From Dipylidium caninum (lineage: Eukaryota; Platyhelminthes; Cestoda; Cyclophyllidea; Dipylidiidae): a stretch of 64,000 bases of DNA. The translations under genes were made by a program, and so were the position numbers. The DNA lies in the NCBI GenBank assembly GCA_017562135.1, contig QEYB01001597.1:310001-374000 (forward strand), in the 5' to 3' direction. This document shows, piece by piece, positions 23,201 through 35,700 of this stretch (position 1 is its first letter; the number at the start of each line of letters is the position of its first letter). The notes under the pieces were generated by a model. That model had not been told where the DNA came from, did not search any database, and saw only the letters and a program-made list of their open reading frames with translations.

Positions 23201-26200
23201 TCAGAACCGGGGTTAGTAGGCTTATTTCCAATCGAAGAGGAACGAATCGCAGTCGGTTTCTTTCTCGAAGCGTGCCTTAGGCACGAAGTGTGCCTTCTTC
23301 TTGGAAGTCGTTTTCCCGAGAAGAACTTTCAGCTCATGCGTGCTCTCCGATTGCCTCCCCCCCCCTTCCTTCCATTCGCTGCTTCTGGTTATTTGCGGAT
23401 GACCCTTTTAACTTTCCTCCCATTGTTTAAGCGAAGATTTCTTTAAAAAACCGACAAGTCATTAGTGTTGGTATGTGCCTCCATTCAGCCGACCACGCAT
23501 GAAATACCTTTCCTTCTTTGCCATCCACTCCCCGTATCTGGCGGCAGAAATCGGGACTGTTTCTCTTTAATTTCGGTTGGCACGCCCTCAGATACGCTGT
23601 GTGTTTTTTATTTTATTTAAGTCATTGACTCCCGACATCCCACCTAGACTGTCTTGTTTTGGCTCAATTTTAACCAACCTCTCCCCTCCCCCCCCCCTCA
23701 GAACTGGTTTTCTTATGTCATTCTTATTTTTGTCTTTTACACAGCTCGCAATTCGGTTTGTTGTGCACTCGTGACAAGGCAGTTGGCTTGCCGCCACTGC
23801 TGACCGACACGTCTTCGTGCATTCCGTCGCCAAGGGACGTGGAAGCGGCTATCGACCGGTTCTACCCCCTCCTGCCCTCAGCCCGGTGGCTTTCCCCCTA
23901 CACCATGCCTCATCGTTTGCCTCACTTCCTCACAGCTTCCGGTACGTCATTTGCAAGGCGGATTGTGTCCGCGAGTTCGCCCCTTTTCCGTCTTCAGCTT
24001 CACCCTTCTTTACGGCCCCCCTTTTTCCCTGCAATTTTTTTGCCTCACTTCGGTAATAAGGTCCAACCATGTTAGGCTTTATTTCTTGTGCTGACTGACT
24101 TTCGAAGCGCGGATTTTGGTCCGGCTGGTTAGTTCAGTGAACGGCTGCTAAGAGAAATGTGGTAATGCCAAAAGTAGAGAACTAACAAATAGGATTTTTC
24201 ACAATGCGCAATAAAACACTCCCATTTGGCTCCCGAGAGCTCTTGAAGAATGGGAGTTGTTTTTTTTTTCGAGGACGCTCTTTAATGAAAATTTCATTGT
24301 TGGCGTCGCGTTTTCCAGTGGTTGAGCACGAAAATTTGTCGTTGACGCTTCACTTTTCACAGAAGTAGGAGGCAGGTGACCAAATCCTGAGGAGTTTTGT
24401 TTGGCTTTCGCTGTAGGCAAAATACAACGTCTTCGGAGTCTTCTACTCAACCTCATTCGGTCACCTGCCCAACTGTCCGAAGCGGAACATTCACAAGGAC
24501 AAAAAAGGCGACATTCCCTCTGCCGCCCTCGGGTCATCTTCATCCTTAGCCATCGCACCTCATTTCTTAACCTCCTCGCCGCCTGGCTGTCTGTCGATCC
24601 TCACTTTGCAAGTCTCTCTTGTCTCCGCGCGCCCATCGACCATCTTGACATTGACAATGTCGAGGCGTCCTCAATGGTAACGGACGAGTTCGGCGATGGA
24701 CGAACCTTCTGGATGGAGCAGGTGAACGCTTGGCCCAGTGGCACCCAGGGTCCCCTTCTCGTCCTTCTCCATGGCCGCTCACCCCCCCTCTCTGTTGCCG
24801 GTTTGCGAGCAGGTCCCGACACGCGTCTCGTCATCTGTGACGCGGACTGGCGCAAAGATGTTGTCAGTGTAGTCAAATCAAAGTAGGCGCTCGCCTTTGG
24901 TACTATTTTTGCTTTTCCGAAAATCATTCACTAGATAAAATGGCAAATGGAATATTACTGGGTAGCGTGGGGGGGAGGGAGGCGATATAGACAATTTCGT
25001 CACTCGTCGTCATCATTTATGCCACAGACCTAATGCATTTGCGTAAACAAACAGTGCAAGGTGTCGTGTGTTTGCTAACTTGGTAAATCTCTCTTTGGAA
25101 ATCGCACTTGCGGCAGCTTGACGTGTATCGTCTGAGGACTTGTCACGAAGTGAAGTGTTTTTTAGTAAAGTCGTTCCGTTAATGTGTGGTCCCGCCCGCT
25201 TCTTATGGCCCTCCCATCGTTCATCCCCGATAAGCTGAGACATTTAGAAATGTTGCGTGGATGATGCTCCTCCCCCTCTCCCGATGCACTGCGGGGTGTT
25301 TGCCCCCAACCGCCCGTCTTAAGTGGCTGAGAGTTTCACTGCTATCCACGGCGACGAACTTCTCCGAAGGGAGTTGCCCTCGTCTGTCTGGGGGGGGAGG
25401 GGGGTGGGGGGTAGTGGCCTTACTCGTCTTCACTCCTTCCTTCCCCGAAGGTCGGACTGGGGAGTGAGTAATCGCAGGTATCGCTTGGTTTCTTGGACAA
25501 CTAACGAACAGAAACTGTTAATTGTTGTATAGATCTAAAAAACGCGGAGTGATCGACAGGTACGCCGCCAAGTTTGTCCCTCCTCCTCTCCCCCTAACGC
25601 CCCTCCTCTCTGCTCTTTTCATTTGCCCCCCTTCAACTTTTTTTGTGTGGCTACTATAACACAAGTCAGTGGTTTCGTCGAAACTGTCTTCTTTTCCGCT
25701 CTCTCTCCCTCCTCCTAACTTTTTCCCACACCCGATGGAAATCTAGAGTTACTTTTCGAACATCCAAAATTGCCTGTCATGAGACTTCTTGGGGGATGAC
25801 TTACCTCCTGCACTCCCCCTGGTGATGTGTCCGAGAACAAATGTTCGTGTATCGTGTTTAGTGTTCAGCTAACGATGAACGGGTTCTTTCGAAGTGATAC
25901 CGCGAGCCGACATCATGGCGACCAGTAAATTGCCCTCTTGCTCCAGCCGTTTACCACTCCTGGTGTGAGGAGGGGGAATGACTTTGGTAGGGTTGCTCTT
26001 TCCAGCCAACGGTACCCCATGCTTTCGATCAACTAGTTTACTCGCCTTTCTTCAGCACATTGTGCTTTTTTTAAAAACAACTTATTCGCCATTTCTCATC
26101 CCAAAAAGTAGGCAACCTGGTGATGCGCCCAAAAGTCTACTTGCAGTTTTTTTGTTCCCCTTTTTCCCCCGTCTCCTCACACAAGGCTGCGCTGTTGGTC

Positions 26201-29200
26201 GATAAACGGGCTGGTGGATGTGCCCTCCAAGACCCGCTACAATTCGTCCGTCCCCCCGCTCCTCCATGTCTACCGCCTGGTGACGGAGTGGGAGAGCGGG
26301 GAGAGCATAGAAGCGCGTATAGTCAAATCGACGGCCATCCAACTCCTGCCTGACTCCGTTTTTATGACTGCTTCGCCCTCCGCCGCTGTGGCTGCCACCT
26401 CCGGCCGATCGCGGGGTGCTGCAGCACTGCCGCCCCCGCCGCCCTGTCCCCGAGTCCAGCCGAATGTGGTGCAACAGTTGGTCTCGTGTCTCCGCCGACG
26501 GGCTCTGTGGCGCTGTAAGGCGGCTCTGTCGCCTCCACAACCCCAGGCCTCTCTATTTACACTCTCGTCGGTTTCCACGGCCACCTCGATTCCTCCGCTG
26601 GATTCGGACGGGGTAGAGGAGGAGGCAACCACAACTCAGGATGAGGAGTCGGACACCGCGTCTCTGTTCCATAATCGCGAGCCGATTCAACGCGATATGG
26701 TGAGTGTGCAATTGGGCAGTTGGGGCCCGTTATTCCTTGTGCCATGGTGTAGTGTGTTTATTGCCTGTACTTTTCCTCCAAGCTCCACCTCTCGTCGGCC
26801 CTGCAGCGTATTTTTTTGTGCGTACCTGACACTTGCCTCGCTCACTGCCCATTCGCTCTCAGGAATGGGATGGGGGCGCCGGGGAGGGGGAGCAAGGCGA
26901 TAAAAACCGCTTTCTCTTTGATCGTTCAATTTCGCTTCTATACCGAGGCGCCTTTCGAACTTATTCGACGTTGCACACTTGTCGTGCGCTACTGTTTATT
27001 CAGCGCCTAGGTCACTTTACCAGAACGCCAACGGTCTCTCAATTTGTCACCTTTTCATTAAACAAAATTTGACACTGTCGACTTACTTAACATTAGGCCT
27101 TTTGGGTGGGCAGTTTTTCCCTCTAAGCACCTCGGTGTCGTTTACTCAAACTCTCTTCTCCGACACCTCATTCTCTTGAAAGTTGTTTTGCTATCAGGCG
27201 AGAATTTAACCCACTGGCACATGTCAAAACTTGCCATGTTGAACTGCTGACAATTTTTCACCATTCCCGTCTCACTTTGTGCTCACACTGGGGTTTTTGT
27301 TTTGGTCACAACAGCTGCTCTGCTCGCCACGACGAACCGCTGCATTTCATACTGTGGCAATTGCAGCTCTTCCATTGTTTCTCTTAATTCCCCACTATAC
27401 GCCTATTTACGTAGATTTACATCTTCCTTCTTCAATCCACGCTTTACAGACAACGCAGTCCCGCCTACATATCAGCCAGCCAGCATGGCGTCAGTCATGC
27501 ATATTAAATCACGGTCCACTGGTTTTGCAAAAGTACCCACGTCAAAAGAATTATTTTCTCGCTGCCTTGACGCCTGATGTAATCGGGGGGTTGTTCAACC
27601 TCGCCAACCATTCTCTTCTCTCCCAGCTTATTCAGTGCTTCGACCTGCACGAGGCGCCACGAGATGTCCAAACCTGGTACTCCAGCCTCGCCGAGACCAC
27701 TGCCGTCGTCGCGGAGATGCACGGAGACGATTTGGCCTCACAAGTGGAGGCAATGGTCCCGCTGCCGGCTGCAGAAGATGTCATTTATCACACGGATTCC
27801 TTCTGCGATCTTCTCAGTTACCAGCCCGCGCTTTGTCTCGCGAACCCTGAAGTCCTAGAAACCTGGGAGTTGGATCAGGCGAGTTGGAGGGATACTCTCG
27901 AGACCGTAGAGTCCATAACTATGGGTGAGGGGGAGCCTCTCTTCTATCTCCCGCCCCAAGGGGATGCGATGGATGCGGCTGAGGATGGCTTTGCCGACGA
28001 AAACGACTTACCCATTGTGGACGCCTTTACGTTGCCAGTAAGCCCTCGTTTCCCCCTTCCTTTGCTGTCTCCGTCCGGCTTTTCTCTGTGTGTGGTGTAG
28101 TAGGACGTCCGTTGACCACGTTATTGGCCCATAACAGATATTCACCCTCCTAGCAATTTGACTTTTTTCTCCCCCCACCTGGGTCATGTTTTTAACTTTG
28201 CGGTGGCATCATTGTTTTGCAGTTTCTTGTTTTTCACACAAACGGCATTACTTGCCGTTTTAGCCCTCCATTCGGCGAAACTGTAATTTCCTCCTTTATT
28301 GTCCCTTTTTCCCTCTCATTTGCCCATTTGTCCCGGGCGAATGTGGGCGCCGCTTCTCCAAATTACTTAACAGTATTTCGTGGAACGTGGGTTCCGCTTA
28401 TAACTTGCTTTTATTGCCTTACGGTGGAACTGGGGAGAAGGTCTTGTGGAGGGAAGAATACGTGTCTCCAGAAGCTTTCGAACAGCCCAAATTGTCAAAA
28501 CTAATCACATTGGCACGGCTGGCGTGCCGTGTGCATGCATTTTTATGGTTTTTCAGACCTGTTTGTCGGCTGTGCCACGGCTTTTATTGACACGCAGTAG
28601 TAGCCGTCTTGAGGAGACCCACTTGCCTGTTCCTCCCCCCCTCCCCCGCCTTTCTGGGCCCTGAAAACGGTACGGAGCGAAATTTTCTGTTCGACTCCGT
28701 CTTCCGACACTAGGACAGCTTGGGGGGGAGGCATTGGGCCACATTCAAGCTCATTTATGCGTCGGCACTCGGCGGCCACGTTTGGATGCATCGGGACAGG
28801 CGTTAAGACGGTCTTACCTCTCTGTCTCTAGTCTCCCCCTCAACACCCGCTGCTGGGGAGCGCCACGACACAGAGGGACTGCGTTTTAACATCTCCCCGC
28901 CTACTCCCAATAAATTTCATTCCCTTTAAGCCTCTGTCATTAAATCTTCAAGTCTTACGTTAATTAGTCGGTGCTACCCTTGTCTCGAATCGGTTGCTAG
29001 CGTTTAAGCCCACTGCAACTTCCTCATCTTGGGAATATTTCTTCCGAGACAGTCTTGAGAAATCCAGAGGCGAGTTGCGGAGTGTTGCCCCGCTTTATAA
29101 AAGTGGTCGGTCGCTTGAATTAATTCTCCAAGCACAAACAATTCTTTTTAGGGGAACCGCAGCGCTAGAGGGCTGCCAAGGCGCTTTGAGTTTTCTTTTC

Positions 29201-32200
29201 TGTTTTGCATTGGTTGATTTTCACAAGTGTGCGGCTCGTGAGTTGGAGCGCTCCACGGTGGCTGGGCACTGTGCAAACACCCACCTCGATTGCGTGTTGG
29301 ATGCTCGTTTTCTGTGTAACAATCGGCATTTTCAACGAGGCTTTTGAGAAATAGTGTTGTAATTAAAAAACACCAACATCCCTGCTTGCAGGATCTGGTT
29401 CTACTCAAGAGAAATGTGGAGGTTTTGTCCGTTGCTTAACATGAGAGTCTTCTTTTCGGCAATCATTTCAGGCCTTCTTTGGTCCCAATGTCGGGATTTG
29501 TCGCGCTAACCTGCATATTTTTTTGCATATTTAAGCTCTGGGTCCCATCGTTCTTTGAGGATCCCGAGTTTCGTAAGACTCCTCTCCCTGCTCCCTTCGA
29601 CAAAGTCGATGTTGCCGCAAACACCACCACCACCTCTGTGGCCGAATCGCGGACCCGCTTCTCGTCCGTCGGCACCACTTGGGGCTACGCCTCCGAGCCC
29701 ATGACTGAGGCGGAACTGCCTCCGTTGCTCACCACGGTCCTTCCGCTCTTCGACTCCACCAATACCACCGCAGTCAGGGGCAGCGGAGGTGTAAGTGGTG
29801 CTGCCGCCGTCGTTGGTGGTGGGGGCATCTCTGTCTCCGCCAAATCGACAAACGGCGCCGCCTCGACCGCCATGACCTACGCCCTCAAGCGTTCGGCCGC
29901 TGCGTCGCTCACAGCCCGCAATAGCGTCGGTGCGAACGGTGTCGGTGCGGCTGCTCCATCTTCGAAAAAACGCAAACTTACGGGAGCAGCGGCGATGGCT
30001 GCCAGACGCGCGGCCAGTAATAAAGCCGCTGCTGCTGCCGCGGCCGCTGCTGCTGCATCCTCCAACTCCTCTGCCGCAGTCGGTCGGGTTCCGCATTTAG
30101 AGGGTGAACCTCCGATCTTTTTTTGCGATTTCACCTTTATGAATAATGCGAGGCCGGTTGAATTCGTGCTTTGTTCGACCCGTGTAAACTGTAGTCGTGG
30201 CCATGTATCGCCCGGTTAACTATTTGATTTGGCTAAGAGTGCCTTCTCCCGATGCACCCGCGCGTATGTGAATGCATGCGCGCACACACCGGATCACCTT
30301 TTGGCTGCCGCCTGCTACGTCATCACAGTCGGCTTGGTTTGTGCAGACCCAACTTTTCGCTCCGATGTTGCTACATTTGCGCAATTTAGCCCTTCCCCCT
30401 TGCATTCGACGTCGATCCCTTTGGTCCTGCCGTCAAAGAGCGTCGAGGGACACGGGAATGTGAAACACAGGTTAGGCCAAGCGGGTCGTTGTATTGGCGC
30501 GGAGTAACCAAGTGACGGAGGCGGTCGGTACACTGGCTTGTTAATTACTTCCCCCCCCCCTTCATTCCCCATGCGTGTAATAGACGCTGGGCAATAGCTG
30601 AATTGCTTTAGCCGCCTCCCCGTTAACTGCCTGCTTGGCGATGCTTAATTGTGCAGCTAGAAGAATTTCGTGGGTTGTAGCGAGTGGCCGCTTCGTGCCC
30701 TTCTTCCACCTAAAAAAATCCATCTTCATGGCCTGCTATCGCCGATCAGAAGGAATAGTAGCCTTGACAGCCCCCTTCCGAGCAGTTGGCGCCAAACTCG
30801 GTTGCCTCAGCTCGTCCCCGTCAACTAGTAAACTTTGACCTCAACAGTGCGATGTTATACCCGTTGTGCTTTTTATTTGACATCCATGGAGCTTCCATTA
30901 ATCGAGTGATCCGCCCTCTACTTGCAGCTCTTCCCCTAAATCTGACCTCAAGGCGGTTTTGGCATTTTCTTCCTCACAGGTAACGAAAAGCCGTTGCTTG
31001 GTGCCTCCGTGCAAGACGGCTCCGACCCAGCCGCCTCTGCATCCTCCGCGGCCGGCGCCGTCGCTAACGTCTCGTCAGTCGCCAATTCTACCATCGCTCC
31101 CGCCGCTGCAGCAACCTCCTTCACTGTGACACTCTCCTCCAGCCACAGGGTCTCCATTCCCCGCGCCTTCTTCTCGCGCGACCTGCGAGCCATCGCGGGA
31201 GGTGCGGTGGGTGCCTCCTACCAGGGTGCTGCAAGTGGCAGTGGCAGCAGCGGCACCACAAGCACATTCTTCACTCCTGCTCCGCGCATCCGTCGTGTAG
31301 CCTCGTCCGCTTCTGCCGCCAATTCGGCTCGGCTCGCTGGCTCCGCAGGCGCTTCCAACCCCGCTGTCGTTGGCGGTGTCGCCGGCGGTGTGGCGGGAGT
31401 TTTTTCCGCCCTCAATAACCCCCATCTTCTTGCCAAATACGCTATTTCGTCGGCGGGGAAGTCAACTTCCGCAGCGCTAACATCTGTCCAAAGACAGGTG
31501 AGTCTCTTTCACCTCTTCACTTTCATCTTGCCCCTTGCCAACGAATATCATGCGCGTGATTTGGCCTAAGGCTGATTTCCTGCACGGAGTCATTGGGCAA
31601 ACGCCTCTCCCGTCAGGCTAACAGTAGACGGGTCGACAAATGCACCCTAAACAGTTGTCTTGACTCTTCCCTTCTGTGCTGTCACCCCTCCTCCACCTCT
31701 TCCGCCCCCTCATCGACTGTGTTCACGGAGTGGAAGGCTCGGAGCATTGAGTTTAGCCTTTGTGACCTCGGGGCCTGCCTAACAGTTCAATTCTCAGTGT
31801 AGTCTCGAAGCACTACTTCCAAACTAGTCCACCGTCTTCAGCACGCTCGGTAGGCGTGTGAGCTTACTTCAGACCGCGCTTGACGTCGTGTTTTGGTTGC
31901 CCAGCCAAAGGGGGACGTAGAACGCCCCCCGTTTCCTAAAGTCTTCCACCCAGCCGCGAAAGGACTATCAGCTCTTTACTAAGCCTTCACGGTCGTGGCG
32001 TGCAGTTTCCCCTGATTTGTGAAATTGTGTCAACCAGTCATTCACTCTTCTTGGCAAGCTGCTGTTGGCCCGCTTGATTTTAGGCAACACAAGTAAATTG
32101 CAAATTCTCAAACCGCGATGTGCGCCTACTCTTGTGCATCTGTGCCGCTCAATGGATTTCGTTTCTTATTCATTCGAATTTTGTGCACTTTTTCTACCGA

Positions 32201-32743
32201 TTCAAGGTTGTATTACTCGTCGGAATCACAGTCGAGGGTTGCACCGCTACCATGATCTTCTCACCCCCCCCCACACACACACACACATGGGGAGTGCCTA
32301 AATGCAGACTTGCTTAGTTCCAACCCCACTCCGGCGTGCACACGTCGTAGTGTGGCAGTTGACATCATCCGACAGCTTGATCGGCCTGGCGCACGACGCC
32401 CCACCCTAGACGGGGCGAGGCGTCCGCCTCACTGCCGTGGCGGTGTGACTCGCAAAATCGCTGCTACACTGAAGTTCACCTGCTTCGAGTCACCACCACC
32501 ACCACCGCCGCCACCGTCACACTACCTTCCGAGAATCCACCACCTGAAGGTGGGAATGGGATGAGCTGAAGTGGCCTCTCCCCGCCTGCCTCGAATACTG
32601 GCAGGTGATCGGGGCGGGATTCACACAAACACCGTTTTTCATATCCGTGCGACACTGTGCTCTCCTGCGACCTCGGTGCTACCACCTTAGCATTGGCTCC
32701 TTCGTCTCACAAAACACACGCAGCCTTGGATTGTGCACGTGCC

Positions 32744-32780
<37 letters not shown>

Positions 32781-35700
32781 GTTGGTTTTATTAGTGAGTT
32801 GGCAATGTTTGGTATGCATGTAACCATTGACCTGCTTTACCTTACTGCCGTGCAGGGTCTCCACACCTCCCCCGGCTTGGTGTCCTTCAAATTCGGTCCT
32901 TCGTCGACTGCGGGACACCTGCAATCCTCGTTCAGCGACGCTAAACCCCCCGAATGGTCGCCCCTGGAAGAAGCCGCTCTCCTGATGGTAAATTCACTTC
33001 CACCTTCTGCTATCCACAGTCGCATCCCACCCCCTGTTAATTCGACATGTCGCCCCGTCCGGAGGTGGTATCGGGGTCAGGCGTTGCCCTCTCTGAACCC
33101 TGAGGTCTGCGCCTTTCACGAAATGCCGGAATGATCACTGCACCTCGTATGCCATCCGTCTGTTGCCAGACTGTCGGCATTTTCCCTTGGCTGCCCCGTC
33201 GCTTCGCGGTGACCGGGCTGTGGTCGTCATGTCCACATAAACACGCATATCGGCAGTGCATCATCACAGGACTCACTAGTTTTTGTTAGATCAGACGAGT
33301 GGCGCCACCTTATCTGCTCCTCCTAAACGCACTCGGCTTTCTGGGCTTTTCGAGTCTGCAAGAGTTCGAGTGTTAGGCCTTTTCACGTCTTAGTTGCTGG
33401 AAGCGCCCTGAATTGACTGGCTCTCCGCCCGGGGTGCTAATCTCCAGCTCGACCCTCCCTCCTCGTGCATCCTTTGGGGCCAACGTGACTGCTTTTGCTC
33501 AGTCCTTATTCTGTCGACTCCATTACCACAACCACCTTTTCTTGGTCCTGTTTTATGCCGCCGAGTGCCTGTCACACAAACCCGCCTTGGTGCCTCAGCC
33601 CGAGGTGACACTTTAACTGATTGCTGCGACAGTCGCAGAGGCCTGTCGAGAGCTGTTCGCCTGCCACCTATGCCCCGATGCCTCCGCACCGGCACTTGGT
33701 TTGTTTGCTTACATTAAGAGTTGGTCATTGGCGTGTGTGTGTGTGTGTGCGTGCGAAACAATCTGGTTTGTCTTGTGTACACCACTTCGATTTGTTGAAC
33801 CCAACTGGGCCATCCACGGTCCTTCCAATTTGGCTGCTGCGATCCCCTCGTTTCTGCCAATCCACCTAACGCCTTTCTCTGCAATTTCTCCTTTGTTTGT
33901 CGACCAAGTCGAATTCATAAATCCCACATTAGTGTTTCTGGTGTCTTGCGCTTTGGCCCCCTTGTTTATCTCGCCGTCCTCAAAAAGATCCACCTACACG
34001 CTTCTTTTTAGTGTACCAACAAGCTGCAAGACATTCCTCTCTCCGTTGGCAACTCGCATCAGCATCATCATCATCCCCTTCCCCACCACCAAGCGGTGAT
34101 TGTTGCCGCCTCGGCCTCAAGGATGCCCAACTTCCGCTTGGTGGAGTTCTTCCTCAACAGCTTCAACGCCACCCGCGCCTACCGCAGCTGTCGACAGTGC
34201 CTCCTGGCGTATTACCGCATTCTCTCGGCCCTCGTCACCTCGCCCGTGGCCGACCTGCTCCCGTCATGCGATGAAGGTTTGTTTCCCCGTCCCCCCCCCC
34301 CCCCTCCTCCTCCTCTCGTTTGTCTGGGGTGGCCCGGTCAAAACCCCTTGGATCTTTTCGGCCACCAAGTGCTTTACTTTTCCCATGGTTTTCGGACCCC
34401 ATGCGCAGCCGTCCTTTCCATGGTGTAGGGAGACGGTCTGTTGCCTCGTGTTGGTTTGTCGGACGCGAATCAACTTGACAATTATATTCCCCTTCGTCTA
34501 CTCCATGCCATTCTCTTAGTCCGCTTAACTTAAACACGAGCAGAGGCAATTCGACTCGCTCGTTCCCCCGTTAGCGCCTTCACCTTCCCTCTCCCCTTTT
34601 TCTGTCTCGCTGCTCTTCCTCATACAGACTACTGTCCATGTGGCCCGGTAGACAACTTTGGACGAGTTTCCCGTCAATCCATTCCCTAAATTGTCCATAT
34701 TTTGTGATTTCCATTTTCTTCATTCACCCCCGTTCCGTTTTCTGTGTCCCGACGTGGAGTTAGCGAGGAGTGGCGGGGACAGAACCACTTGCGGCTACTG
34801 GGCCTTTCGGAGGAAAAATTGTGTCTTGTCTCGGACACCATTGTGTTCAGGCTTGGCCATCAAGCCGACTGTCGTCAACTTGTCGTACTTGACCTCCCAC
34901 ACAAGTTGGTGGGCTAGTTTGAACGAATCTGCCTCTACTCCGCAATCTCCCCCTGTTTCTATGCGCGCAGGTCCACTCGAATGGACGCGGTGTGTGATTC
35001 AGACCGTTTGGGTGGCCTCCTCTTCCCGTTAAAACTCGTTTTTTATGTACCTTCCCACTTTGGTGGCGAGTGGGAAGGCGAAACCGTCTTCTTGTGCTGT
35101 TATGACTAAGAAAAGTTGGCACTGTTTTGTGCACCTCCTTTTTGCTGTCCGCCGCGCCGCTGCCTCCGCCCTACCGCCCCTCTACAGCCAAGTCGAGAGT
35201 GAGGTTGCGGTCACTTAGCAGAACCGCCCCTCTGATGCTAATTGACATCACTTGACCGTAGTTAGGCGGGTCGGACACAGCATTACGAAGGCGACGGTCT
35301 GTTGAGCTGCGGACCCCGCTACACATCCACTGCAGCCAAGTCCGGGCGATGTTATTCCACTCTCCCGCCTCCTTGGTGGAAACAAATTTTGGACCCGCCA
35401 GACGACAACTCCATTGTTTTGACAGGGTCGTGCGCAGCCAATTTAAAATCCCGACTTTTGTGAGGCACATTGAGACGAGTTCAGGTATGGGCCACTTCGG
35501 TTCCCTCTGGCTGCTGTTAGAGGTGATTTTCTAACCTCTGCTTGGCGCCCTGTAGTTGGCAGATCTGATTTATTACTTAATTTCTTTGCGCCGATTCCGG
35601 CTGCCAATCGTGTGAGTACCGACGCTCGCCCGATCACCATTGAGTGCGTGGACGTGGCCGACTCAAATCTACTTAAATGCCGCTAGTAGCAGCACCGTCA

